64,000 bases of DNA from UBA7328 sp965247965 (lineage in GTDB: Bacteria > Bacteroidota > Bacteroidia > Chitinophagales > Saprospiraceae), in the NCBI GenBank assembly GCA_965247965.1, contig OZ252053.1, positions 5,270,001 to 5,334,000 of the forward strand, in the 5' to 3' direction. The notes under the pieces were generated by a model. It did not search any database. It worked only from the letters and a program-made list of their open reading frames with translations, and was not told where the DNA came from. Shown piece by piece: positions 9,340 through 18,603 of this stretch; position 1 is the stretch's first letter, and every line of letters starts with the position of its first letter. The translations under genes and the position numbers were made by a program.

Positions 9340-9359
9340 GCTTTTACGTACGTAAAAGC
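9340..9359. promoter_or_regulatory. Candidate YefM-YoeB operator
   Basis: A perfect 20-bp palindrome, GCTTTTACGTACGTAAAAGC, lies 23 bases before the yefM start. Phd/YefM antitoxins bind short palindromes overlapping their own promoters, so this is the obvious autoregulation site. Its core is TACGTA rather than the TGTACA of the E. coli operator. Confidence 0.6.
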
Positions 9360-9436
9360 AAATGGACACAGTCTTATTTATCTTTATCCGAATTTTTAAT
9401 TTAAAAAAATAGTTACAGCTTGTAAAAGCTCAATTT

Positions 9437-9797
9437 ATGTGGAAAGATCTGGAAAATTTAGTAGGAGAATACAAAGGTCTCGAACTGGAAAAAGTCATTG
9501 ACTATGAAAAGTTTAGCATGATATCCATTATAATTTTGTCAATATTCATCCGTTCGGAGATGGCAATGGAAGAACGGCCAGGTTATTAATGAATTACGTC
9601 TTACTCTATCATGAAGAACCGTTATTAAAATTTTTACGGAAGACAGAGTAGCCTATATTGCCGCTTTGAATGAAACGGAGGAAAAGGAGGATTTAGAAGT
9701 TTTTAGAAAATTTATCGCAGGTCAATACGGTAAATTTTTGCAGTTGGAAATTGAAAAGTATCAAAAACTGGACAAGGATTTTATGGTTACGTTTTAA
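9437..9797 (+). pseudogene. Fic-domain protein remnant
   Basis: Remnant of a Fic (AMP-transferase) gene spread over three frames. The catalytic motif is intact in the middle frame: NIHPFGDGNGRTARLL. The preceding piece (MWKDLENLVGEYKGLELEKV) is in another frame, and the tail (TEDRVAYIAALNETEEKEDL to DKDF) is in a third. Two single-base shifts and loss of most of the N-terminal part mark it as dead. It lies upstream of and divergent from the YefM-YoeB pair, so a whole toxin-type island may have sat here. Confidence 0.75.
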
Positions 9798-9806
9798 TAG
9801 TTTTTA

Positions 9807-9968
9807 AACCACTTAGGACACTAAGGGCCACTAAGTGTTTCTTAGTGGTTTCATTCATCGGGCAGCCTTGCAAATTACTCATTTACATATTTTTTAGTGA
9901 TCTTCATTTTGTTGAACCACTTAGTACACTAAGATTCACTAAGTGTTTCTCGGTGATCTTAGTGGTTT
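9807..9968. repeat. Two AACCACTTAG hairpin repeats
   Basis: Copies at 9807-9851 and 9915-9968 both begin AACCACTTAG, contain ACTAAGTGTTTCT in the centre, and end CTTAGTGGTTT, so each can fold back on itself. The copies differ at several positions and by a short insertion. They fill the gap between the Fic remnant and the PD40 gene. Confidence 0.75.
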
Positions 9969-9983
9969 CACATATGAATTGCC

Positions 9984-10931
9984 TCAATCAATTTTTCTCC
10001 TTAACCGTTCGATAACCTCTGCCGACACCCAATAAATATCCTGCTCTGTAGCATTTTCTCCAAAATATCTGTCAAAGAGAATAAACTGATTGTCAGGTGT
10101 GACTTTAGCTGAAATTTCATTTGCTTCTGTGTTGATCTTTGATCCTAAATCAAGCGGGTCTGCCCATCCTTCGTCCGTCCAAAAACTAACATAAATATCA
10201 AGCTGTTCAATTCCATCTGATCGATTGGATGAAAATAGTATGTATGATTCATCAGGTGCGATGAAAGGATGCGTTTCCTCATTTTTGGTATTAATCGGTT
10301 CACCAATATTTTCAATAGTGATCGAATCCTGCATGATGTTGGCGATATAAATATCGCTTTGGCCGTAATTGCCGTGATGTTCAAGCTCTGCCCCGAAATA
10401 CATGTTGTTTTCCAAAGAAACCGCAGGGTGCCATATGCCTTTGTGCCATAAAATGTTCAATTCTATGCTCTCCGGTTGTCGCCACGTACCATCGTCGGAT
10501 TTCCTGGTAATCCAGGGTTTACCGAGCCATTTCGCTTCAAAATCGTGTCTGTTAGAAGTGAAGACGATATAGCTTCCGTCAGGGGAGGGAAAGGGTTCCC
10601 AATTGTCTTTAATATGGGAAAATGAGGCTTTCCTCGGCCTGCTCCATACGTTACCCTCTACCACCATTTGCATGATGGAAACATTATTAAAAAAGTTCCT
10701 TTCGGAATAGAAGAACTGAGTGCCGTCAGGTGAAAACACAGCACTTCCCTCTATGCTCCCCTTTTTTGAGATAAAATCAGGTGAAAAAACTAACGGTGTA
10801 CTCCTAGGTATTTCTTCATTCCAGTATTTGATGTCAGGCCCTGTTGTTGTCGAACGTTCACAGCACAAGAACATCAATATCAGAAATGGAAACAATATGC
10901 AAATTGAGCGTATTCTTCTTCCAACTTTCAT
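9984..10931 (-). CDS. PD40/TolB-like propeller lipoprotein
   Basis: A 315-residue exported protein with a hydrophobic N-terminus and probable lipobox (LILMFLCC, Cys near 23-24). It carries WD40-like PD40 repeats of the TolB propeller type: AVFSPDGTQFFYSE, PFPSPDGSYIVFTSN, PFIAPDESYILFSSN and AKVTPDNQFILFDR. Such proteins are common in Bacteroidota as periplasmic binding or scaffold propellers; the ligand is not predictable. It is in the same orientation as the next gene upstream (11008) but 76 bases away. Confidence 0.75.
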   Translation of the reverse strand: MKVGRRIRSICILFPFLILMFLCCERSTTTGPDIKYWNEEIPRSTPLVFSPDFISKKGSIEGSAVFSPDGTQFFYSERNFFNNVSIMQMVVEGNVWSRPRKASFSHIKDNWEPFPSPDGSYIVFTSNRHDFEAKWLGKPWITRKSDDGTWRQPESIELNILWHKGIWHPAVSLENNMYFGAELEHHGNYGQSDIYIANIMQDSITIENIGEPINTKNEETHPFIAPDESYILFSSNRSDGIEQLDIYVSFWTDEGWADPLDLGSKINTEANEISAKVTPDNQFILFDRYFGENATEQDIYWVSAEVIERLRRKID

Positions 10932-11007
10932 TTTACTGTAGGATCAAATTAGATTGCGAAGCAAATCACAAACGCGCGAAAGTTTACAATCAATTTCAAA
11001 AATACTG

Positions 11008-11964
11008 CTAAGGTAAAGTGCTGACAGTTATATTTCTGTACAGAGGATCTCCTTCGCCAATGTTAGCAGAAGCGATCTTATCACTTGTCGGCGGGAAAAA
11101 ATCAAACCAATATATAAACTGACCATTTACAAATACATAATAAAAATCCGATTTGCGTTGTACGGTAATTCGATTAAATCCTGGATTGAGTAAATGATTC
11201 TTTTTGTTATAGTACATGAAACCCCATGCCTCGCCGCCACTGTCCACTGCAATGTCCCGGTTGCGGTTTGTGAAGATGCGGATATTGTTTCTCAGCGAGG
11301 TACCCATAAACTGAAAACCGCCGAAACCTTGCATATTATCCGTGTTCAGCTCCAAATCAATTTCAAAATTACCTGAGGACACCTTATCGAAAATGCGATC
11401 GAATTCGACCGCTTCTTCTATTTCCAGCACAACATTATTGTCGTTGGGAATAATTTCAGAAGACCATTGAGCCCAATCGGGCTGCGGTGCATTTGCATCA
11501 AAAAGTTCGTCAATGTAGTACTCTCTTCTCGTGCCTGCGAAATTGAGAATTTCCGTATCACAGTCGGATAGGCCGCCTCTCATCATGCTTGCCCATTCCC
11601 CATTGTCTAACCTGGTATTAATATGGCTCCGGCCCAATTCGCAATGTCCTAATTCGTGGAAGACCAAGGCTTCGCGTTCGAATTCATCCATAAAACTCCA
11701 GCCTTGTTCACTGATAACAATAGTGCGATTGCCGAGACACACAGCTGCTTGTATACTGTTTGCCGTAGTTCCGAACTGTATGGCAAGACCGCTCCTTTGG
11801 AAATCTACATCAACTCCTCGTTTGGCAGCTTCATTACTAAAACTTTGTACATAGATCTCGAATGGTGTCCCAACCTCGTAAGGCTGTTCTTTCAGACATG
11901 AGGTGAACAGGGTCATCCCAAGCAATATTATGAATAGAATTTTTGCAACGTTCATTCTCTTCAT
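11008..11964 (-). CDS. Lipoprotein with putative zinc-metalloprotease motif
   Basis: A 318-residue lipoprotein (lipobox LFTSC, Cys near residue 23). Residues about 100-115 read ALVFHELGHCELGRSH: an HExxH zinc motif with a third His seven residues after its second His, one residue farther than in metzincins (HExxHxxGxxH). An upstream helix, an acidic segment and a C-terminal region of about 130 residues resembling a concanavalin-type domain (FEIDLELNTDNMQGFGGFQF) follow. The protease assignment is by motif only. The N-terminal Cys would anchor it in a membrane. Confidence 0.6.
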   Translation of the reverse strand: MKRMNVAKILFIILLGMTLFTSCLKEQPYEVGTPFEIYVQSFSNEAAKRGVDVDFQRSGLAIQFGTTANSIQAAVCLGNRTIVISEQGWSFMDEFEREALVFHELGHCELGRSHINTRLDNGEWASMMRGGLSDCDTEILNFAGTRREYYIDELFDANAPQPDWAQWSSEIIPNDNNVVLEIEEAVEFDRIFDKVSSGNFEIDLELNTDNMQGFGGFQFMGTSLRNNIRIFTNRNRDIAVDSGGEAWGFMYYNKKNHLLNPGFNRITVQRKSDFYYVFVNGQFIYWFDFFPPTSDKIASANIGEGDPLYRNITVSTLP

Positions 11965-12100
11965 GTTTTGACTCCTGTTGCGAGTTGCGGGTTCACTGTT
12001 TTTATATAAATAAGCACATTTTCCATGACGCCAACACCGCCATTCCCGTGGGCCGCCCGACTACGCTCTAGCTTCGTCGGACAAGTCTAACGTTCGCTGC

Positions 12101-12171
12101 CTGCCCTGAGCCGCCGCCCTGAGCTCGTCGAAGGGGCAGTCGAAGGAGCCTGCCCTGAGCTTGTCGAAGGG
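12101..12171. repeat. GC-rich repeat cluster of GCCCTGAGC...GTCGAAGGG type
   Basis: Two to three copies of a 20-bp imperfect palindromic unit, (GCCCTGAGCTTGTCGAAGGG), abut the stop of the GH32 gene at 12172. Another single copy lies at 13982-14001, abutting the next GH32 stop. Related GC-rich units are at 15790-15830 and 59061-59200. They stand out against AT-rich surroundings and look like a dispersed intergenic repeat. Confidence 0.7.
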
Positions 12172-13848
12172 TTAGAAAATCCCCCTCATTTGCCAGGCAT
12201 CCAAAGATACCAGTTCCGCGTCCTTACCCTGCGAACGCAGCGAAACGCCTATACTTTCCTTAAGACCCGGATACACGCGCATCGCCACGCATTGCTTGCC
12301 ATTCGCAAATACTTCTACAACACTTTTGTCGATAAAGATGCGTAGTTTGAGGTTTTCATCATCTTTTAACATGATTGGAGCGGTTTCCGGCGCTCGTGAA
12401 AGCACATCGGGAAGAATTGAAGAGAAAGAGGATTCTATAGTAAGCAAACTGTTAAAATGAGGCATCCAATCTTTCGGTCGTGGCCGGTTGTAATTTCTAC
12501 CCTGATACATTCCTCTTTTTTTGAAAAAGGCAATGCGGGTGAATTCTTTTCGATCCGGCGAACGCAGGACATTGATCTCTACCATTGGCGCATCTTTTGA
12601 ATCTACTTCAGCTATGATCTCCATGGCGTTGCCAGAAATATTGTTGAGTACAACTTCCTGATTAGCAGGGAGTTGTATTCGGGATACGGATTTCTTATCG
12701 TACCTCAACGACTCTATACCACCAGTCGGCTCCTGGGCGAGTTTGCCATCTTCGTCAAGTGTCAAAAGTCGAGGTAAACTCATGATCTGATTCCATCCGT
12801 CGGTGGGCTTGGCGTCATTCATATTAAAGATAATTACGACGCTGCCATTGCCGTCAGGAGCGGCAGAAGGTGCATGAACACCTCCTGGCCTCGAGGCTCC
12901 AAAATTGAATTTTCCATGATCGGTTACTACAAATTTGTCGCGATTCTTATCGTAATCGCCAATGAAATACTGCCCACCACTTATGTGGCTATAAAAGGGA
13001 AGAATGTGCCGATCCCCAATGGGCCAGAAATACGGACAAGCACCGTCGTCCCCTATCTCCGAGAATCGATCCCCTTCGATGAACTCATGAACATACTCCC
13101 AATTTTCTAGATCATTGGATTTGAACAGATAGTTGGATATAACCTGCCTGCCGCCGGGCCCTTCATTATTAATTCCTCCAGACATGGAGTAGTAGGCCCC
13201 GTCCTTTTTCCAAATATTCGGATCGTATACATAGTAGGGCAAATCGGCACTGTTTTCAGTCATCGGGACTACCGCTTTTCCAGCCACTTTCTCCCAATTG
13301 AGAAGTAGGGGATCGCTAGACGTGGCCACCATATTTCCAACCCTCGTGCCATGATACATAGCTATTACTCTATCATCTTCCACTAATGCGGAACCTGAAT
13401 AGCATTGGTATTCGGGATGAGGATAAATCGCAATCGGTAAGTCCCGCCAATGAATTAAATCCTCACTCACCGCATGTCCCCAATGTTGGCGGGGATCTTC
13501 CGGTGGATACGCCTGATAAAAGAGATGCCAACGACCTTGCCAAAAGCAAAGTCCATTGGGATCATTCAAGCGATTTTCGGGGCTTACAAAATGATACAGT
13601 GGAAGATGTGGATCTTCGGCTAGTTTCTTTCTCGATTCGCGAAAGCGTTCTAACAATGGATTTGTTTTCAATGCCTCCTCCTGTTCTTCAAGGGTGTTCG
13701 GGTATGTGAATTGGGGAACTTTTGAGGTGTAGTCGGGCTGTTCATTTGAATCAGCAGTTACGATTTCCGCATCTTGTTTTTTGAGAGGTTCGGAACAGGC
13801 CATTGCCAAGAGAACAACCGCTACTAATAGAATATTCGAGTGCCACAT
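12172..13848 (-). CDS. GH32 lipoprotein, non-canonical acid/base motif
   Basis: A 558-residue GH32 enzyme anchored as a lipoprotein (lipobox LLAMAC, Cys18). The ATG at 13848 is chosen because it opens the signal peptide; a GTG six bases earlier is also in frame. The nucleophile motif RLNDPNG has D96, the stabiliser motif YDPNIW has D209 (R replaced by Y), and the acid/base site reads GDDGACPYFWPIG (D267, D268, A270, C271) rather than EC. The C-terminal sandwich has LRIFIDKSVVEVFANG. It is a close paralogue of the gene at 39342, down to the N-terminal stretch DYTSKVPQF. It would act at the outer or inner membrane on fructose-containing glycans. It runs in the same direction as the GH32 gene at 14006. 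Confidence 0.9.
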   Translation of the reverse strand: MWHSNILLVAVVLLAMACSEPLKKQDAEIVTADSNEQPDYTSKVPQFTYPNTLEEQEEALKTNPLLERFRESRKKLAEDPHLPLYHFVSPENRLNDPNGLCFWQGRWHLFYQAYPPEDPRQHWGHAVSEDLIHWRDLPIAIYPHPEYQCYSGSALVEDDRVIAMYHGTRVGNMVATSSDPLLLNWEKVAGKAVVPMTENSADLPYYVYDPNIWKKDGAYYSMSGGINNEGPGGRQVISNYLFKSNDLENWEYVHEFIEGDRFSEIGDDGACPYFWPIGDRHILPFYSHISGGQYFIGDYDKNRDKFVVTDHGKFNFGASRPGGVHAPSAAPDGNGSVVIIFNMNDAKPTDGWNQIMSLPRLLTLDEDGKLAQEPTGGIESLRYDKKSVSRIQLPANQEVVLNNISGNAMEIIAEVDSKDAPMVEINVLRSPDRKEFTRIAFFKKRGMYQGRNYNRPRPKDWMPHFNSLLTIESSFSSILPDVLSRAPETAPIMLKDDENLKLRIFIDKSVVEVFANGKQCVAMRVYPGLKESIGVSLRSQGKDAELVSLDAWQMRGIF

Positions 13849-14005
13849 ATTCACGGATTATAAATTATTAATTATATATTATTTGTCACATGTAATATTC
13901 TGGTAATCAAAAAAGTATGGCGTTGATTAATATAATTAATAATCAGTAATTAATAATTAACTAATTCGCCGTCCACCGCTTGCCCTGAGCTTGTCGAAGG
14001 GTCTA

Positions 14006-15673
14006 TTACCAAATCGAATTCAACTCATGCACTTCCAAATGATTCACGTGATAAAGACCCCTCGGCGTACCAAACTTCAACCCACTATCGTCTTTGGCTT
14101 CAGCCAGTGATTCTACTACTGTAAATTTCCCGCCATCGGCGAAGATTTCAACAGAGGTGCGATCTACGAGCAATTCCAAATTAATCTTTCTGCTTTCGGC
14201 ATTGGCGCCTTCGTAAAAAGCGCCGTTGAGAAGATTATGGTTCATGTCATATTTGGCGATTGTATTGCCATTATATTCCAGTTGAAAAGAAGTACGGTCG
14301 ACAATTTCCACCTGCATTTTTATATGGAACAATTCACCTTGCACAGTCTTAAATTTCTCATTTGCTTCTTCTCTTGTCAAATCGCTCCATCGGTGGGACT
14401 TTTTATGAAGAAGTTTGATTTCTTCTATGGGCTCATTGAACATTCTTACACCATTTCTGGTAGATCGGAGGGTCAATTGAGTTGGGAAAAGCATCAATTG
14501 GGTAAAAGGCATTTTTCCTCCATGATCAATGCCACGGCCCCATCCGAATTGTATGCGCCGTCCATCGGATTCAGGAATATTGTTAAATGTTTGAGCGGCA
14601 TACAATTGACCGTGAACGTATTTGTGTTTGCCAGATTCTACATGAAATTCTCTTCCATCAAAATCACCGATCATGTACGTTCCAGATGCACCGTAAATGG
14701 CCCATTTGGTATTGTATTTATTTCCGTCAACTGGCAATTCAAAAAGCTCGGGGCATTCCCAAAATCCGACCAAATGGCTTAGGTACGTCCAGTCTTTAAG
14801 GTTGTCCGAATTGTAAAAAGAATGTCCGTCCTTTTCAAAGAGCACCATGACCCACTTATTGGATTCGTCGTGCCAAAAGATTTTTGGGTCGCGCGTATTA
14901 CTCGATTTCCACGTGTCCTTGCTATCGATCACTGGATTTCCCTCGTACTTGGTAAAAGTCCGTCCTCTGTCATTGCTATATGCGATGCATTGAGTTTCTC
15001 TTGCGGTACCACTTCCATCATCCTGGAGATGAGCCGTATATGCAGCAATTATGGGTTTCTCCGTACCAGTCTGAAATCCTGAAGTATTGTTGTGGTCGAT
15101 AGCTCCAGTGCCAGAATACATAGTACCTAATTCATCAGGGAACAGTGCATCGTCCAGTTCCTCCCAATGCACCAAATCCGTGCTCACCATGTGCCCCCAA
15201 GTCATATTCTGCCAATTCGCCTCGTATGGATTGTGCTGGAAAAACATATGGTATTCTCCATCGTAATAGCACAATCCATTCGGGTCATTATTCCAGCCGC
15301 GGCGTGGAGAAAAATGAAATTGCGGTCGGTATTTTTCCTTATACAATTTGTCCTCGCCTTCAAATCGTTCCGATTGGAAAATCTTTTCGATGCCGGATAC
15401 TTTTTTATCAAAAGTGATCTCTATCTCTTTTCCCTTGTACTTGGTCATATCCTTGAACACCCAGTAGTCCGGTTCATCATCAGCCAATTTTATCTGCGCA
15501 TAGGTCAGCTCATTTCCATCCATTTTATACCGCATCATTTGGCGCTCGGCTAAATCGTGATCAACAGGGAAATTGAGATACTTCTTTTTGATTTTAAAGG
15601 TCTTAGTGACTTCCTGGGTGAATGCGCACTGAAATGTCATGGTCAATACGAGCGTGAATAATAGCTTCTTCAT
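14006..15673 (-). CDS. GH32 fructan hydrolase (levanase/inulinase type)
   Basis: A 555-residue secreted exo- or endo-fructanase-like enzyme with canonical catalytic residues. It has a signal peptide (residues 1-20, FQCAFTQ), an N-terminal extra domain at about 22-105 that resembles the DUF4980 domain of Bacteroides levanases, then the propeller. The nucleophile is D130 in WNNDPNG, the stabiliser D262 in TRDPK, and the acid/base E306 in FWECPELF. The C-terminal sandwich contains LELLVDRTSVEIFADG. Of the GH32 set this is the one most like characterised levan and inulin enzymes. It lies upstream of the 12172 gene in the same direction, about 160 bases apart across an AT-rich spacer, so separate transcription is possible. 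Confidence 0.93.
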   Translation of the reverse strand: MKKLLFTLVLTMTFQCAFTQEVTKTFKIKKKYLNFPVDHDLAERQMMRYKMDGNELTYAQIKLADDEPDYWVFKDMTKYKGKEIEITFDKKVSGIEKIFQSERFEGEDKLYKEKYRPQFHFSPRRGWNNDPNGLCYYDGEYHMFFQHNPYEANWQNMTWGHMVSTDLVHWEELDDALFPDELGTMYSGTGAIDHNNTSGFQTGTEKPIIAAYTAHLQDDGSGTARETQCIAYSNDRGRTFTKYEGNPVIDSKDTWKSSNTRDPKIFWHDESNKWVMVLFEKDGHSFYNSDNLKDWTYLSHLVGFWECPELFELPVDGNKYNTKWAIYGASGTYMIGDFDGREFHVESGKHKYVHGQLYAAQTFNNIPESDGRRIQFGWGRGIDHGGKMPFTQLMLFPTQLTLRSTRNGVRMFNEPIEEIKLLHKKSHRWSDLTREEANEKFKTVQGELFHIKMQVEIVDRTSFQLEYNGNTIAKYDMNHNLLNGAFYEGANAESRKINLELLVDRTSVEIFADGGKFTVVESLAEAKDDSGLKFGTPRGLYHVNHLEVHELNSIW

Positions 15674-15976
15674 TTCTTATGGTTAATTTTGTTTAAATTA
15701 ATACTTTAATAACAAATGCCGAAATTGTGGGAATTATTTGAGTTGATACGTCGAAAAAGAAGTCATTAAAGGGTGAAAAATTGTGAGGGAGACACTTCGA
15801 CTGCGCTCAGTGCAGGCGGCGGACGGTCGAGGGAAGACGGTTTTGTGTTTTAATTTAGTAGGTTTGACTAAATCGGTGAGACGATAAAAATCAAAGCGAT
15901 AATAAATGGGATAAAGATTACGGATACGTGGGTTGTATGACAAAGGGAAATACTAAGCCAAACGCAGTCGAGGCTT
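15674..15976. other. Spacer with GC-rich repeat, no gene
   Basis: This gap between the GH32 start and HigA contains one GC-rich repeat unit (CTTCGACTGCGCTCAG, near 15796-15811). The short frame on the minus strand here translates this repeat (ERSRSV) and is not credible. Nothing else is recognised. Confidence 0.7.
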
Positions 15977-16315
15977 TCAACTCGCTCCGCTGTAAACCAC
16001 TTTCACACTTCTAAGCAACTTCTCCTTATTCTGTTCCGCCCTCCAGAGATCATAGTTTTGCTGCATACTGAGCCACATATTGGCCTCTGTATTGAATGCT
16101 TTTGCAAGACGCAAAGCAGTCTCCGGGCTTATTCGCGTGTGGCCATTAACTATTTCAGACAGGCTTTGCCTGCTTAGGTTGAGTGCCTTTGCCGCATCGG
16201 TGATGGTAAGTTGAAGTTCTTCAAGATAAAGTCCTTTGAGTACTTCTCCCGGATGAGGTGGATTGAACATTTTAGATTTCATAGCTCCGTTTTTAAAATC
16301 AATGATAATCTTCAT
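15977..16315 (-). CDS. higA: HigA-family antitoxin (XRE regulator)
   Basis: An antitoxin of up to 112 residues with an N-terminal NPPHPGEVLKGLYLEEL block and a helix-turn-helix of the XRE type (ITDAAKALNLSRQSLSEIVNG). It neutralises HigB and represses the operon. The C-terminal tail WLSMQQNYDLWRAEQ is typical. The open frame begins at 16315 and overlaps the toxin gene by 17 bases; the ATG at 16282 gives the more usual family start (MKSKMFNPPHPG) and may be the true one. Confidence 0.88.
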   Translation of the reverse strand: MKIIIDFKNGAMKSKMFNPPHPGEVLKGLYLEELQLTITDAAKALNLSRQSLSEIVNGHTRISPETALRLAKAFNTEANMWLSMQQNYDLWRAEQNKEKLLRSVKVVYSGAS

Positions 16316-16577
16316 AGTCTAAATGGTACACATCGCCTTCATCAAATCGAAAAGTAATCCTCCAATTGCGACTAACTGCTAGTGACCAGTATTCCTTCCT
16401 ATCGCCCTTCAGTCGGTGTAACCTCCCACCAGGTATATTAATCATGTGCGGTGATGATACGGTATCGAGCACTGTTAATACATAGCGAATTTTTCGGATA
16501 TGTGCGGAAGGAAGCCCTCTGCTGTCGCCGCGTTCAAAGAATCTCTTTAGGCCTCGATGCTTAACGCTTATAATCAC
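16299..16577 (-). CDS. higB: HigB-family toxin (RelE-like)
   Basis: A 92-residue mRNA interferase of the RelE/HigB group. Diagnostic blocks are GGRLHRLKGDRKEYWSLAVS, then NWRITFRFDEGDVYHLDYED with the conserved C-terminal DYEDYH. It precedes its antitoxin, the reverse order typical of hig loci. The start codon is a GTG, preceded by a TATATTTG sequence only a few bases away, which matches the Bacteroidota -7 box but lacks a clear -33 partner. Confidence 0.88.
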   Translation of the reverse strand: MIISVKHRGLKRFFERGDSRGLPSAHIRKIRYVLTVLDTVSSPHMINIPGGRLHRLKGDRKEYWSLAVSRNWRITFRFDEGDVYHLDYEDYH

Positions 16578-16732
16578 TTTGCAAATATATAAAATTTTTG
16601 TAAGCCGTCAGGGGACGGGCGACAAAACGCAGGTGCTAGAGATTGATCAAAAGAACCGCTCTATACAATCCAACGACTGGCTTGACGGTTAATTTATACT
16701 CCTCCGTTTTCCCAACATTCCTCGAATGGGTT

Positions 16733-18492
16733 TCACTTTTTGACACCATCCCGATAATATCCCAGTTCCTGCTCCCTTTTTAACCAAATCGACATCAAGC
16801 GATAAATTTCCATACTTTCAATTCGCGCTGATCCTCCTTTAGTAAAAAATTCCAGATTCATATTGGATGGGTCGGGATAGAAAAGTTTGGTAAATGTTAC
16901 TTCTCCCTGGTTAGCATATACTTCCACTGAATTTCTATCGATAATCATTCTCAATCTGATCTTGCCGTCCATTGGAAGCAGAGGTGCGTCGCTTCCCATG
17001 AAGGTAAGCGATTGATTATCAACAGAATATATCAGTCTTTCACCTCTAATGTCAAAGCCGAATTGAGAGGCATTCATCGGATGTATTTCTGCGATAATCT
17101 CAAATACGTCACCGTGTATTTCACTCAGCGGATTTTCTGCGGGGCGTATGATTTCATCTTTCCAAAAATGGGCATCGTAACGCAATTGTTTGATCGCATT
17201 AACTGGATTTCTGCACAGGCGGACTTCGCCATTAATCGTTTGCAAAGTTAATTCTACAGGAAATATTTGCTGTTGACTCCATGTTCTGTCCTGGGTAGGA
17301 GCTTCGGTGAGATGCATGAATGCCATTTGATAAAATGGCCCGTCACCTTCGTAGGAATGTTTCCAGCTTTGCGTGGCGTATAACTCTCGATCCGTACCCT
17401 TCAATTGTTCGCTTTTCACACCATAATTCACATTTGTATTGGGCATATCTGAGCTAAAGTTTGTACCGTCAAAATCACCGATTCGTTACGTACCATCGCC
17501 GTCAACTATGATCCATTTTTTATTGTTTTCATCGCCATCGATTGGCATATGGATGAAGTCAGGGCATTCGTGAAAACCTGTTAACTCACTCAATTTTTCC
17601 CAATTGACAAGGTCGTGCGACTTGTAAAAAGTAAATCCAGGCGGTTCGTACAATAGCAAGCGCCAGGATTGGTCGGGTTTGTACCAAAAGACCTTGGCAT
17701 CGCGATCGTTTTTTCCTTTTGGCATCTGAATAACAGGATTGTTTTTATGGCGTATCCATGTCTTGCCCGCATCGCGGCTAAATGAGATCGACGTGCCCCG
17801 GCCATAATCGCATATGCATCAACTCTAACTTAACATATATAACAATTAACAATGTAAAAAGAATTGACTACCTGTGTTTTAACCTAATATTTGGGAATCT
17901 AACCATAGAACAAAAGTGCAGAAAAATTCAAAGTTCTTCACTATGTGGCAGTCCAATGTTTGCCTGTATAATGTTAATAATCAAAAGAATACATATTCAT
18001 AAATAAAATATAAGTTAAACTAAGGTTGATGCCAATGCGGCCATAATCGGTATAGAAGACCGCGAGCGTTTTCTCAGGGCCCGATTGCAATCCCAGGCTG
18101 TTGTTCCAATCTACTATACCGCTGCCGCTGCCGGGTCGATTGTCCAAAACAGTGTTCAGGATTTGAGGCTTTTGTTCCCAAAAGATAAGATCGTTACTAA
18201 TAGCATGCCCCCAGCTTTTATTGAATTTCCGAGACTTTGACCATTCGTCGTACATATAAAACAGGTGATAAGTTCCTTTGTACCAGATCAGTCCTGTTGC
18301 ATCCGCGATTTGGCCGGTAATGGGTGTGTAATGCACTTGTGGGCGGAGGGGTTGATTGTAGTGCATGTTTTCGAAGACGTCGTCGTAGCTGATCGCATAC
18401 GGGTCGTCTGGTATTTTCTTTTCTAATTGTGCAGAAAGAGCCGCAATGGTTAAGGTGACAAGAAAGAACGTAGCGATGATTTTACTGATCAT
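16733..18492 (-). pseudogene. GH32 gene broken by a MITE and a nonsense codon
   Basis: A secreted GH32 gene in three pieces. The N-terminal piece starts at the ATG at 18492 (signal peptide ending LSAQ) and runs to a 229-bp insertion (17810-18038). Removing the insertion and one 10-bp target copy (239 bases) restores the frame exactly: FYTDYGR continues into GTSISFSRDAGKTW. The motifs include ADATG (nucleophile Asp, Pro lost), DRDAKVFW, and FHECPDFIH with the canonical EC. At 17486-17488 an in-frame TAA replaces the Tyr of the expected GTYRIGDFDG, after which the C-terminal half continues to 16733 with LRMIIDRNSVEVYANQG. The gene is therefore doubly inactivated. A TAA sequencing error is possible, but the insertion stands alone as a disruption. 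Confidence 0.88.
17810..18038. mobile_element. 229-bp MITE, copy 1, inside GH32 gene
   Basis: Non-coding element flanked by a 10-bp target duplication GGCCATAATC (17800-17809 and 18039-18048). The ends form imperfect inverted repeats: GCATATGCATCAAC on the left and GTTGATGCCAATGC on the right. A second copy of the same length, differing at about two positions, is at 61877-62105 with its own duplication. No transposase for it was found here. Confidence 0.9.
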
Positions 18493-18603
18493 TAGTATGA
18501 ATTTATTTTGAGCAGACAATAATACTGAAATAAAGGACTTAATAAATTTATGAAAGAAAATTTGGCTGGAGGTTTTCATATAAGAGTTTTCTCCACCAAC
18601 AAC

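Noticed and set aside
9807..9968. CRISPR-like array from the two AACCACTTAG repeats
   Set aside because: Only two imperfect, self-complementary copies, no regular spacers and no cas genes.
14237..14782. 181-codon plus-strand frame
   Set aside because: Lies antisense within a well-supported GH32 gene; a shadow frame.
15734..15943. 69-codon frame containing ERSRSV
   Set aside because: It is a translation of a GC-rich dispersed repeat, not a protein.
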